From Bacillus sp. OV166 (GTDB taxonomy: Bacteria > Bacillota > Bacilli > Bacillales > Cytobacillaceae), in assembly GCF_900177675.1 (NCBI RefSeq), contig NZ_FXWM01000001.1, positions 62,001 to 126,000 on the forward strand: a DNA stretch of 64,000 nucleotides. Direction: 5' to 3'. Position numbers and translations under genes: made by a program. Every line of letters begins with the position of its first letter. Within the stretch, counting starts at the first letter, position 1. This document shows positions 8,229 to 16,433 of the stretch, in pieces. The notes beneath the pieces were generated by a model. The model saw only the letters and a program-made list of their open reading frames with translations, made no database searches and was not told the DNA's origin.

Positions 8229-9944
8229 TTAGACAACCTGTCCGCCTTTATCATGGTATTTAATAATTCCTTCAGCCGCACGGTAGGCTAAGGCACCAAC
8301 GGTATCCGTCGGATTATAGCCAGAGTTATGCGGAAATGCAGATGCTCCCACCACAAACAAATTATCGACGTCCCACATTTGCAAATAATTATTGACGGCC
8401 GAGGTCGTCGGATCTTTCCCCATAATCACACCGCCCGTATTGTGGGTCGATTGATAGGTGGTGATATCATATGGACCTAAATCCTTCATCGCATCGATGT
8501 GGTCTGCTCCCATTTCTTTAAGGATTCCTTCACATTTGGAGGCAAGGAACTTGGCCAGCTGCTGATCTTGATTTTCAAAATCAAAGGTAATCCGGATTAA
8601 AGGGTCCCCGTAAGCATCTTTATAACTCGGATCAAGGTCTAGATAGTGATGTTTAAAAGGCATCGAGGAACCTTGGGCGCCTACGGATAAATAGCGATTG
8701 GCATATTTAACTGACTTTTCCTTGAACTCTTTTCCCCATGTAGGCTTGCCTCCAGGGACCGGGTTATTTTGAATCGGCCTTAATCCCGTTTGACTGAGAG
8801 AAACCATCCCGCCATGAATAAAGCCAACCTTGGAGTGGTCAAAATTATCACCATTATAATCATCCAATACCATTCCGAGCGAACCGGCGCCTGCAAACGT
8901 ATTAAATTCTTTATCATCAAAAAAACCTATGGCATTCCCTTTGATCACTTGATAAGCATAATTTTTCCCAATCACGCCTTTTCCTGTACCTGGATCGTAA
9001 GGTTTGCCCACATTCGACATTAATAAAAGGCGAATATTATTGAATACATAGCTTGTTAAGACGACAATATCAGCAGGCTGTTCAATTTCCTCGCCTGTTG
9101 TCACATCTGTGTACATAACCCCGGTGACCTTATTCCCCGTTTTTAATATCCTCCTCACATTTGAATGGGTTCTAATTTCAAAATTCCCCGTTTTGTTTGC
9201 GATAGGAATTACGGTTACAACCGGATCGGCCTTTGCTCCATATTCACAGCCAAAGCGCTCACAGTATCCGCAATATTGACAGGCTGATCGTGCGATTCCA
9301 TCTGGATTTGTATAGGATTCAGAGAGGTTAGCAGACGGCATCATATAGGGATGGAGCTTCAATTTTTTCGCAGCCTCCTCGAACATTTGCAATGGAGGCG
9401 ACTTTTTCATCGGTGGAGTTGGATACTTACTTGATCGTTTGCCAGCAAGCGGATTTTCCTCCCCGGAAATACCTGTAAGTTTTTCAAATTTATCATAATA
9501 GGGCTCAATTTGATCATAGGTAATTCCCCAATCTTGAATCGTCATTCCTGCAGGAATTTTATTTTTGCCATACCTATCAACTGTCTTACTATAGATTTCA
9601 AAATCATACGGCAAAAAACGGAAGGTCTGCCCATTCCAATGGACACCTGAACCCCCTAATCCATCTCCAAGCAGAAATGAGCCATATTGTCGCATCGGTA
9701 GTGCACGGATTCTTTCATTACTGCGAAAAGTAATCGTTTCTTTTGATAGGTCTTGCATCATCCCATAGCGCAATGCATACCGAAGTTCATCATGGACCAT
9801 AAAGTAATCTTCCGTTTTTCTTTCCTTACCTCTTTCCAAACCGACCACTTTCAGTCCTTTTTTGGTCAGTTCAGACGCGATGATTCCACCTGCCCATCCC
9901 ACGCCAATAATAACTACATCTACTTTCGGTAACTTCCTCACCAT
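8229..9944 (-). CDS. GMC-family FAD dehydrogenase (gluconate/sugar dehydrogenase-like large subunit)
   Basis: FAD-dependent oxidoreductase of the GMC family (571 aa from ATG 9944, which has TAGGTGG upstream; a GTG at 9953 is the alternative). It has an N-terminal Rossmann motif VIIGVGWAGGIIASEL, the GMC stretch GDGLGGSGVHWNGQTFRF, a Cys-rich segment ACQYCGYCERFGC (about residues 225-240), and the C-terminal GMC signature with catalytic His/Asn (HNTGGVIMG, FPHNSGYNPTDTVGAL). The gene immediately upstream encodes a Tat-exported gluconate 2-dehydrogenase subunit-3-like partner, so the pair probably oxidises a polyol or sugar acid at the outer face of the membrane. The electron acceptor and substrate are unknown. 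Confidence 0.82.
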   Translation of the reverse strand: MVRKLPKVDVVIIGVGWAGGIIASELTKKGLKVVGLERGKERKTEDYFMVHDELRYALRYGMMQDLSKETITFRSNERIRALPMRQYGSFLLGDGLGGSGVHWNGQTFRFLPYDFEIYSKTVDRYGKNKIPAGMTIQDWGITYDQIEPYYDKFEKLTGISGEENPLAGKRSSKYPTPPMKKSPPLQMFEEAAKKLKLHPYMMPSANLSESYTNPDGIARSACQYCGYCERFGCEYGAKADPVVTVIPIANKTGNFEIRTHSNVRRILKTGNKVTGVMYTDVTTGEEIEQPADIVVLTSYVFNNIRLLLMSNVGKPYDPGTGKGVIGKNYAYQVIKGNAIGFFDDKEFNTFAGAGSLGMVLDDYNGDNFDHSKVGFIHGGMVSLSQTGLRPIQNNPVPGGKPTWGKEFKEKSVKYANRYLSVGAQGSSMPFKHHYLDLDPSYKDAYGDPLIRITFDFENQDQQLAKFLASKCEGILKEMGADHIDAMKDLGPYDITTYQSTHNTGGVIMGKDPTTSAVNNYLQMWDVDNLFVVGASAFPHNSGYNPTDTVGALAYRAAEGIIKYHDKGGQVV

Positions 9945-9961
9945 CGTTTCCACCTACTTCC

Positions 9962-10702
9962 TTAGTGATTCATATGAGATTTTAAACTTTGCGGTTTAAC
10001 TTCCTTAAAATCCTTGTCAATAATGTCTGTATAAGCCATTTGACTGCCAGGATATTTCTTCATTTTCCAGCCCTCCATATTTTTATTTCCCCCGTATAAT
10101 GGATCACTATAAGCACCTTCTAGTGTGGCGCCCCTAAGCATTTGAAAAAATCCACTCGGAGAAATGGTCGTTAAGCTTACTTTATCTTCCTCAAAATCTT
10201 TCAGAACGGCATCCTGCTCTTCCTCTTGTAACTCAGTGAATTTTTTCTTATAAACAGACATACTATGATTTTGAAGTTCCCTCAGCCCGATATCAAAAAT
10301 ATCTCTGCGCCTTAACCGTCCCTGGTAGCCTTGAACCTTTTCACCTTTGAAAAAGGGTGCCTGCATATATTCCCTTGCATTAAAGCCCCAATCACCAGCC
10401 AACTGATGGTCAATAAAGAAAGCCACACCTAGAGCCTTTGCTCCCGGCCCATGGTCATCCTCCGGAAAAATCCTTTCTGTTGCTGCTTCGGTCAATTGGA
10501 ATTGTTCAGGTGTAAAATACATCAACGCCTGATTAAAGTTTTCTGCTTTTGTCTGTGTTACTTTTTCCTCTTTTTTACGATTTAAAGGGAGTAGACTGCC
10601 CAAGACACCACCAACAGCCAGCCCACCCACGGTGAAACCGGTATTACGAATGAATTTCCTTCTAGATAACGATTCTGGATTTTCCTTGTTTTCTTCAGCC
10701 AT
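9962..10702 (-). CDS. Gluconate 2-dehydrogenase subunit 3 family protein, Tat-exported
   Basis: Small partner subunit (246 aa) of a GMC dehydrogenase. It begins with a twin-arginine signal (SRRKFIRNTG followed by a hydrophobic glycine-rich stretch, residues 15-40), so it is exported folded and can carry the signal-less flavoprotein with it. The conserved subunit-3 core is visible as YFTPEQFQLTEAATERIFPEDDHGPGAKALGV, where the fold recognises the FAD subunit. It is first in a two-gene operon, 17 bp before the GMC gene, and divergent from a YhcN lipoprotein gene. Confidence 0.8.
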   Translation of the reverse strand: MAEENKENPESLSRRKFIRNTGFTVGGLAVGGVLGSLLPLNRKKEEKVTQTKAENFNQALMYFTPEQFQLTEAATERIFPEDDHGPGAKALGVAFFIDHQLAGDWGFNAREYMQAPFFKGEKVQGYQGRLRRRDIFDIGLRELQNHSMSVYKKKFTELQEEEQDAVLKDFEEDKVSLTTISPSGFFQMLRGATLEGAYSDPLYGGNKNMEGWKMKKYPGSQMAYTDIIDKDFKEVKPQSLKSHMNH

Positions 10703-10777
10703 CTTTTATACCTCCATTATTTTCGACATTATTCTCTCTTAATAAATACTTTTCTCAATATGTTCCGAAATATTCCA

Positions 10778-10807
10778 TTCATAATTATAAAATTCACGGG
10801 GAAAATA
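10778..10807 (+). promoter_or_regulatory. Candidate forespore-type (sigma-F/G) promoter of the YhcN gene
   Basis: TTCATA, 14 nt, GGGGAAAATA resembles the -10 element of sigma-F/sigma-G promoters (GGnnAnAnTA-like) 27 nt upstream of a sporulation-lipoprotein start. The -35 is weak. Gene identity favours forespore expression. Confidence 0.3.
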
Positions 10808-10833
10808 CATTTTAAAAAAGGAGGCTATTTTTT

Positions 10834-11544
10834 ATGTTTAAACAAAAATGGAAAAGCTGGGGGTTACCGTTGGCTGCCTTATTAGTGTTGTCGGGATGTT
10901 CAGCCCAAAACGGAGTGAAGGGAAATGAGGTCGGGGCTGCAGAAAATCTTGACTATCATGATCCGGCTGTTAATAAAAAAGGAAATGGGAATGTCCATGG
11001 ACATCATAATAGTCCAAATGTCATTCCAAGTGTGGACAGAGCTAAGAAAGATACCACAAACAAAAATGGTCAAACAACAAGCGGGGTTGGAACGAATGTC
11101 TATAGCTTGATTGGCAGTTCCAGCCTCCATGACGGCGGGATTTCCTCCCATTTGGAATCACGCCTATCTGGAGAGGGGATTCCAGGAATAAAAGTATTTG
11201 TCTTAGATGACACCATTATTCTGGCAAGAGCACAACCGGAAGTGACCTCCACTCGCTATGATGAATTACAAAGCAAGGTGTTAAAAAACACCGCAGGAGA
11301 ATCTGGAACCGGTAATCTCGATGGGGTGGACCCTTCGAAGTTGAATAACGATGACAATTTAGATCGAGCAAAAGATTTGATGGATAAAGCCTTTAATGGC
11401 CATGTTCAAATTTTAACAATTACAAACCCAAAAGCATTGCCGCTCATTGATGGAATAAAGGCAAATATTAAATTAGATACTCCTTCCTATAGCAAGCTTT
11501 CAAGTGATATCAATACCCTTGTAAAAATGACACGGGAAAAGTAG
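10834..11544 (+). CDS. YhcN/YlaJ family sporulation lipoprotein
   Basis: Lipoprotein (236 aa) with signal peptide and lipobox LSGC (Cys near residue 23). A low-complexity Asn/His/Lys linker (residues 35-90) is followed by a YhcN/YlaJ-type domain (VYSLIGSSSLHDGGISSHLESRL ... GIKVFVLDDTIILARA ... NGHVQILTITNPKALPLI). Members of this family sit in the spore membrane and affect germination or outgrowth. The start follows AAGGAGG. It is monocistronic, divergent from the GMC dehydrogenase operon, and ends in a strong symmetric hairpin. Confidence 0.8.
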   Translation: MFKQKWKSWGLPLAALLVLSGCSAQNGVKGNEVGAAENLDYHDPAVNKKGNGNVHGHHNSPNVIPSVDRAKKDTTNKNGQTTSGVGTNVYSLIGSSSLHDGGISSHLESRLSGEGIPGIKVFVLDDTIILARAQPEVTSTRYDELQSKVLKNTAGESGTGNLDGVDPSKLNNDDNLDRAKDLMDKAFNGHVQILTITNPKALPLIDGIKANIKLDTPSYSKLSSDINTLVKMTREK

Positions 11545-11547
11545 TCA

Positions 11548-11587
11548 CATAATGAGAGGCCTGACAAAAGTCAGGCCTCTCATTATG
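11548..11587. terminator. Shared hairpin between convergent genes
   Basis: A perfect 18-bp stem (CATAATGAGAGGCCTGAC and its complement) with an AAAA loop. It follows the YhcN gene and reaches into the stop codon of the convergent ABC-2 permease gene. U-tracts are poor on both sides, so it probably acts as a bidirectional terminator by stem strength. Confidence 0.75.
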
Positions 11588-12383
11588 CATTTAAATCTTT
11601 CTTTTTATAAAAAGTGAAGGTTACTACTAATAATGCGGCAATGATAATCACGGATATGACGATGAAAATCGCCTCGAGTCCACCGGCAAACATCACATTT
11701 TTTGCATCAAAATATTTAAAGGGAGTGAAGTATTTCATGCCTTCGATGTTCTCGTTCAAATCAATTGCAATCGATAACATATACGTAAGAAGAAGCACAC
11801 CGGCTGCTAGAGATGGCGCTGTCTTCGGTTTCTTTTTTACAGCCGCAAGCGCGCTTCCGATGACCATAAACAAAACCTGTAAAATAAACATGCCTACCAT
11901 GGTAAGGGCGATATCCCCATTAACCGCTTCACCTGCGCTATTGTATTTCCCAACCAAAATAATCAATGAAACCCAGGTGACAAGATTGAAGATGACAATA
12001 TTAGTGAAGGCGGCCAATAATTTTGCGCTAATAATGGTATTTCTGGAAACTGGTTTGACAAAGAGAAACTCCGCTGTTTTGTCCCGTTCTTCTTTGGCAA
12101 TAATTGAAGCTCCGAGCATCGCGGCATGGATCGTCGCCATTAATAATAAATAAATATACAGCAAGGAATAATAACCGCTAATCTTTGATAAATCAACGAC
12201 ACCGAAACCCATGACTGCCTTCATCGATTTGGGCAGATCGGAAATCAGATCATTGATTGATTGGCCCGATGAGGAATAGGCCTCATATTTAGCCATGCCT
12301 GATGCCACCATGAGGAAGACACCGATGCTCCAAAATATCAGCGATTTCCGATAAGATTTCAGTTCTTTCAAAAATATATTCAT
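11583..12383 (-). CDS. ABC-2 type transporter permease (second permease)
   Basis: Integral membrane subunit (266 aa) of an ABC-2 exporter, with about six predicted helices: one near residues 15-32, a cluster from 70 to 245. The cytosolic motif SIIAKEERDKTAEFLFVKPVSRN is the conserved coupling segment of this family. ATG 12383 is preferred over an upstream TTG at 12389 because GGAGGGG lies seven bases before it. It follows a paralogous permease gene (same MNIF.KELK.YRKS start) and an ATPase gene. It is last in the operon and its stop is inside the shared hairpin. Confidence 0.85.
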   Translation of the reverse strand: MNIFLKELKSYRKSLIFWSIGVFLMVASGMAKYEAYSSSGQSINDLISDLPKSMKAVMGFGVVDLSKISGYYSLLYIYLLLMATIHAAMLGASIIAKEERDKTAEFLFVKPVSRNTIISAKLLAAFTNIVIFNLVTWVSLIILVGKYNSAGEAVNGDIALTMVGMFILQVLFMVIGSALAAVKKKPKTAPSLAAGVLLLTYMLSIAIDLNENIEGMKYFTPFKYFDAKNVMFAGGLEAIFIVISVIIIAALLVVTFTFYKKKDLNA

Positions 12384-12406
12384 GACCAAACCCCTCCATT
12401 TCGCAG

Positions 12407-13204
12407 CTATACAGCGTGGATATCCTTTTTTAAATAAACAAAATAACTCGCCGCGATGGCCAGAATGATAATAACGGCGCCAGCCACTAAAAAGGATGCT
12501 TCGAAGCTTTCATGCTTGATGATATGGGCGGTGTCAAAATACTTAAACGGCGAAATATAGCGTTTTGCTTCCTCACCCGTTGTGCTGCTAAAAAACCCCA
12601 GAAAATAGAACGCAAAGACGGTCGTAAGGGAGACGGTTAATACCGACTTAATCTTAGGGACAACCACCGACATCATCACCCCTAAGGCTAGGAAAATCAG
12701 CTGGATAAAAAACATCGTCAGTGAAAGCATAATAAGTACCTTCAGGCTAAAGTCATCTGTCTTGACATTAAATGCCAGAATTATCGTTACAGCTAGATAG
12801 ATAATATTAGTAATGATGAGCGAGACAAAGGCTGCCATCAGTTTCGCTGTTAGAACAGTTGGCCGGGTAACAGGCTTCGTTAACAGAAAATCGGCTGTCT
12901 TTTCGCGGACTTCCTTACTGACAATGCTCGTGCCAAGATTCATCCCCTGAATTGCTCCACACAGTGTAATGAATGACAACGGAAAACAATAGAAACCTAG
13001 AATGGTAAAGAAATTCCCAAGGTTAAAGCCGATGGCATTCCTGATGGCCTCGGGATAGCCTTTCATGATTTTTTGGAAATCCTCTGCATCCTTAGCAAAG
13101 GCAGGATAGAATGACATAAATAGAGCGATGATCAACACTAACGATACCGACCAAATAATCGTCGACTTCCGATAAGCCTTCAATTCATGAAAAAAGATAT
13201 TCAT
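12407..13204 (-). CDS. ABC-2 type transporter permease (first permease)
   Basis: Membrane permease (265 aa) paralogous to the next gene; together they probably form a heterodimeric channel for a drug, lipid or peptide. The coupling segment SIVSKEVREKTADFLLTKPVTRPT and about six hydrophobic helices are visible. The start is taken at ATG 13204, with AAGGAGG eight bases upstream and only 4 nt after the ATPase stop. A longer frame to 13264 lacks a ribosome-binding site and overlaps the ATPase gene. Confidence 0.86.
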   Translation of the reverse strand: MNIFFHELKAYRKSTIIWSVSLVLIIALFMSFYPAFAKDAEDFQKIMKGYPEAIRNAIGFNLGNFFTILGFYCFPLSFITLCGAIQGMNLGTSIVSKEVREKTADFLLTKPVTRPTVLTAKLMAAFVSLIITNIIYLAVTIILAFNVKTDDFSLKVLIMLSLTMFFIQLIFLALGVMMSVVVPKIKSVLTVSLTTVFAFYFLGFFSSTTGEEAKRYISPFKYFDTAHIIKHESFEASFLVAGAVIIILAIAASYFVYLKKDIHAV

Positions 13205-13208
13205 AGTC

Positions 13209-14093
13209 TTAGGCCTCCTTTTCGTAGTAATGCATAAAGATCTCCTCAAGGTCTGGCTCTTCAATCCACAGATTCACAAGTTCAATGTCAGCAATCTTTT
13301 TCAAGATAGCATTGATGTTTCCTCTAAATAAAAAGCTAGTCGTCGTGTCCCTAACTTCTAAATTATTGACGCCGCTGATGCTGAAGTAGCTTGGATCGAG
13401 CGGTGCTTTCGTTTCAATTTTGAACTTTTTATAGTTGTTTTCTTGTAAGGTACTAATCTTTTCAACCGTGACGATTTTACCTTCTTTAATGATCGCAACA
13501 CGGTTACATAAGCGTTGAACCTCGCTAAGTATGTGAGAGGAAAAGAGGATCGTCGCCCCTTTTTTGTTCTCTTCCTCTAAGAGTTCAAAGAATTTTTGCT
13601 GCATGAGCGGGTCAAGTCCGCTGGTTGGTTCGTCAAGGATAATCAGCTTCGGTTCATGAAGCAGCCCTTGAACAATCCCCACCTTCTTTTTATTTCCCAG
13701 GGAGAGATCATCAATTTTTTTATTAAGGTCGAGGTCCATAATTTCAGCCAATTCCTTGATTCGCTTACTGCAATCCTTTTTATAAAAACTAGCTGAATAT
13801 TTTAATAGATCCTTAACCTTCATATTGTCATAGTAAAAAACTTCAGAAGGCAAATAACCGATTTCCTTTTTAATTTCAGGTGCAAATTGAACACAGTCTT
13901 TGCCAAAGATGGTCGCACTGCCGCTGGTAGGGTAGATAAGCGACAAGAGTGTTCGGATTGTGGTTGATTTACCGGCGCCATTTGGCCCAATGAAACCAAA
14001 AATCTCGCCTTCTTCGACATGAAAGCTAATGTCCGTGATCCCTCTCGACTTGCCATACGTCTTTGTCAAATTGTTAATTTCAATTACATTCAT
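13209..14093 (-). CDS. ABC transporter ATP-binding protein
   Basis: Cytosolic ATPase (294 aa) driving the two ABC-2 permeases encoded downstream. Walker A is GPNGAGKST (about residue 40), the signature is LSLGNKKKVGI (a divergent LSGGQ typical of drug/bacteriocin exporters), Walker B is LIILDEPTSGLD, and the H-loop is FSSHIL. The C-terminal 80 residues form the extra regulatory domain seen in this subfamily. It lies between the TetR gene (12 nt away) and the permeases, so it is probably under TetR control. Confidence 0.88.
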   Translation of the reverse strand: MNVIEINNLTKTYGKSRGITDISFHVEEGEIFGFIGPNGAGKSTTIRTLLSLIYPTSGSATIFGKDCVQFAPEIKKEIGYLPSEVFYYDNMKVKDLLKYSASFYKKDCSKRIKELAEIMDLDLNKKIDDLSLGNKKKVGIVQGLLHEPKLIILDEPTSGLDPLMQQKFFELLEEENKKGATILFSSHILSEVQRLCNRVAIIKEGKIVTVEKISTLQENNYKKFKIETKAPLDPSYFSISGVNNLEVRDTTTSFLFRGNINAILKKIADIELVNLWIEEPDLEEIFMHYYEKEA

Positions 14094-14105
14094 CGTGACA
14101 GCCTC

Positions 14106-14729
14106 CTATTTGTAGAAACATTTAATCAAAACCTCAAAATACTCCTCTGCTTCGGCTTGGATCACTTGATAGTTAATCTCGTGGGTTGGCGACAACTTGG
14201 CTTTTTGTATCGCCTCATCACTCATCTTTTCAAACGTCCAGTTGATGATTTTTACTATTTTTGTCAGATCGACATCATCTCTAAATTTGGAAAAATCAAT
14301 CCCCTCATACGCCCTTTCCATATTGATATGTGTCAGTTCTGATTTTTTTCTATCAAATTCAATCTTAATTTCAGCAGATTCCTCCAAAAATACCTCTTGG
14401 ATAAACTTAAAGATATCTGGATACGTCCCAAGCATATCCGCTTTGATCATGATGGCATGCCGCATACGCCTAAAAAAGTCAGTCTCTTGGAAATTAATTT
14501 TCTTGTAAAATTCGTCGGTAACGAGTTCGTAGCAATAATCAAATAAAAATAAGAACAGCTGCTTTTTGTTCTGAAAATAATGAAACAGCAATCCCTTTGA
14601 AATACCCGCCTCTTTGACGATTTCATTGGTCGATGCTCGGTCATATCCTTTCTCAGCAAATTCCTTTATGGCGGCATTAATAATTCGGTCTTGTTTTTCT
14701 TTATCTAAGTTGAGAAATTTTGAAAACAT
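14106..14729 (-). CDS. TetR/AcrR family transcriptional regulator
   Basis: Repressor (207 aa from ATG 14729, which has AGGAGGG eight bases upstream; an ORF start at 14771 lies inside the promoter). The N-terminal helix-turn-helix is clear: IINAAIKEFAEKGYDRASTNEIVKEAGISKGLLFHYFQNKKQL. The C-terminal 150 residues are a ligand-binding domain of unknown specificity. It is first in an operon with the ABC-2 exporter, and two TTGAC-N7-GTCAA palindromes cover its promoter, so it most likely represses itself and the exporter until a substrate appears. Confidence 0.88.
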   Translation of the reverse strand: MFSKFLNLDKEKQDRIINAAIKEFAEKGYDRASTNEIVKEAGISKGLLFHYFQNKKQLFLFLFDYCYELVTDEFYKKINFQETDFFRRMRHAIMIKADMLGTYPDIFKFIQEVFLEESAEIKIEFDRKKSELTHINMERAYEGIDFSKFRDDVDLTKIVKIINWTFEKMSDEAIQKAKLSPTHEINYQVIQAEAEEYFEVLIKCFYK

Positions 14730-14754
14730 TGTCGCGGCCCTCCTATTTCGGTTA

Positions 14755-14814
14755 TTGACCACATCAGTCAATCACATTGTACTCCCGTTGACTCATTCGG
14801 TCAATATCAGTCAA
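14755..14814 (-). promoter_or_regulatory. Promoter and TetR operators of the TetR-ABC operon
   Basis: Sigma-A promoter on the minus strand: -35 TTGACC (14799-14804), 17-nt spacer, -10 TACAAT (14776-14781). Two palindromes TTGAC-N7-GTCAA lie at 14755-14771 and 14788-14804, with centres 33 bp apart (about three helical turns). The second contains the -35 and the first lies just downstream of the -10. An extra GTCAA half-site is at 14810-14814. This is the layout of TetR autorepression. Confidence 0.7.
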
Positions 14815-14906
14815 GCCCTATTTTTTTACAAAAATATGAAATAGTTGTTTGAAGTATAGTATGCCCTTTGGGGACGTGCTACGATGCAAGATGACAGATA
14901 GATTTT

Positions 14907-15044
14907 AAGGAGGTGATTGTAGATTACTATTAACGACAGAGTTGTATCATTACGGAGGTGATCGAAGATTATTATTAAAGACAGAGATGTATCATTGATG
15001 GAGGTGATGGAAGATTATTATTAAAGACAGAGATGTATCATTGA
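14907..15044 (+). repeat. Triplicated ribosome-binding-site/start region of the NERD gene
   Basis: Three tandem copies (spacing 45 and 46 bp) of a unit starting GGAGGTGATnGnAGATTA and ending GACAGAGnTGTATCATT. Each has a perfect Shine-Dalgarno followed by the first codons of the NERD gene (IIIKDRDVSL in copies 2 and 3, ITINDRVVSL in copy 1). Copies 1 and 2 lead into short frames that stop within the next copy; only copy 3 is continuous with the gene. No other known element is seen between 14815 and 14906. Confidence 0.85.
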
Positions 15045-16009
15045 CGTTAGAAGGATTAATTGCAGCTCAGCAGCGGTTATCAGCTGGCCATTCGCTCCAG
15101 CCAGTACTGGCTGCTAAACGAGCATCCGTTGAGGCGGGTATTGGAGGAGAGGAAAGAGTAGCAGAAGTCTTCCGGAAGCACCCATTTTCAGTTGAACACC
15201 ACATTTTCCACGATTTATCTCCCGCATGGTCCGAAAATTTTCAAATGGATACGTTTGGGCTGACTCCTTGGGGTGGCGTGGTTTTAGAGGTAAAGAATAT
15301 TGGCGGAAGCCTGGAGTTCAAGGACAATCCCCCTCAATTAATCCGAACACGAGAGGATGGACATAAGGATGGTTTTGAGAATCCTGTTGTCCAATTGGAA
15401 AGAAATCGTGGGTTAATTAGTGATTGGTTTCTGAATCGAAACATCCTGCTCCCAATCTACGGGGCAGTCGTTTTGGCTTACCCGAAACAAATGGTTACCG
15501 TTCCTCCTGCAAAGACTAAAATCTTGTTCCCCAGCTTAATCTCCTCATTTATGAAAAGCATCCCACAACAAGCAAATAAGTTGGACCAAGAAACCTTTCA
15601 ATGGCTGTCTGCCGAACTTCTAAAAAGTCATCAACCGTTTATCCCAAAACCGATATGCGCAGCCTACGGTATTCCTTTCGGGGATTTTCGTTCTGGGGTG
15701 AGGTGCTTGCCATGCGGCAGGTTTGGCATGGTGAAGCTGCCCCGGACCTGGCGCTGCCCATATTGTGGAGCGAATGATCATCTTGCCCACCTTAGGACTT
15801 TACGAGAGTGGTTTTTGATTTGTAATAGAACCATCACGAATAAGGAATGCCGGGAGTTTTTGGGGGTAGGGGATATCCATACAGCCAAACGCATATTGCT
15901 AGGTATGAATTTGCGAAGCCAGGGGACTTATCGAGATCGTTGTTATTTTATGGATTTTAGCTGTAAAAACCTCAGCCAGAACCAGGAAACCATAATAATT
16001 CACAATTGA
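15014..16009 (+). CDS. NERD domain protein with C-terminal zinc ribbon
   Basis: Nuclease-related protein of about 331 aa. The N-terminal NERD domain shows GIGGEERVAEVFRK, then DTFG...GGVVLEVKN, the D...ExK core of PD-(D/E)XK nuclease folds. A zinc ribbon (CLPCG...CPYCG) lies near residues 225-255, followed by a helical tail. I place the start at AUU 15014: the frame is open there, NERD proteins usually begin IIKxR, and GGAGG is nine bases upstream. The first standard codon in frame is TTG 15041, which is about 36 nt from that site. The role is unknown; NERD proteins occur in DNA processing and defence contexts. It is monocistronic. Confidence 0.75.
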   Translation: MIIKDRDVSLTLEGLIAAQQRLSAGHSLQPVLAAKRASVEAGIGGEERVAEVFRKHPFSVEHHIFHDLSPAWSENFQMDTFGLTPWGGVVLEVKNIGGSLEFKDNPPQLIRTREDGHKDGFENPVVQLERNRGLISDWFLNRNILLPIYGAVVLAYPKQMVTVPPAKTKILFPSLISSFMKSIPQQANKLDQETFQWLSAELLKSHQPFIPKPICAAYGIPFGDFRSGVRCLPCGRFGMVKLPRTWRCPYCGANDHLAHLRTLREWFLICNRTITNKECREFLGVGDIHTAKRILLGMNLRSQGTYRDRCYFMDFSCKNLSQNQETIIIHN

Positions 16010-16025
16010 GGAGTAGTTTCGCCGG

Positions 16026-16335
16026 TAATTGACTCTTATCCACCAGTAATTGGAGCTTATCCTCCAGTATTGGATAGTTATCCGCCAGTTATTTCGGCTT
16101 TCGCCAGTAAAGTGGACTTATCCACCAGTTAATAGCGCCTATCCGCCAGTATTGGATAGTTATCCGCCAGTTATTTCGGCTTTCGCCAGTAAAGTGGACT
16201 TATCCGCCAGTTAATAGCGCTTATCCGCCAGTATTGGATAGTTATCCGCCAGTTATTTCGGCTTTCGCCAGTAAAGTGGACTTATCCGCCAGTTAATAGC
16301 GCCTATCCGCCAGTATTGGATAGTTATCCGCCAGT
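16026..16335. repeat. Hierarchical tandem repeat (82-bp unit of four TATCCGCCAGT subunits)
   Basis: The gap between the NERD gene and pepT is filled by about fifteen copies of a 19-21-bp unit with core TATCCGCCAGT. From 16068 on these are organised in an 82-bp higher-order unit (subunits of 21, 21, 19 and 21 bp) repeated at 16068, 16150, 16232 and 16314 with near identity. No coding potential is seen. Short inverted repeats (GGATAgtTATCC, CCAgtatTGG) occur in each unit. Function unknown; it is minisatellite-like, not CRISPR. Confidence 0.85.
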
Positions 16336-16433
16336 AAACCACACCATTCAAAAAGTTTCTAAAAACGTGTAACCGCTCTCTCATAGTGATATGATAATCA
16401 TGAATTCATCCAAAAAAGGGGAGTGTAGTACAA

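Noticed and set aside
16026..16335. Possible CRISPR array
   Set aside because: Spacers are not unique: both the unit and the intervening sequence repeat with an 82-bp period, and no cas genes are present.
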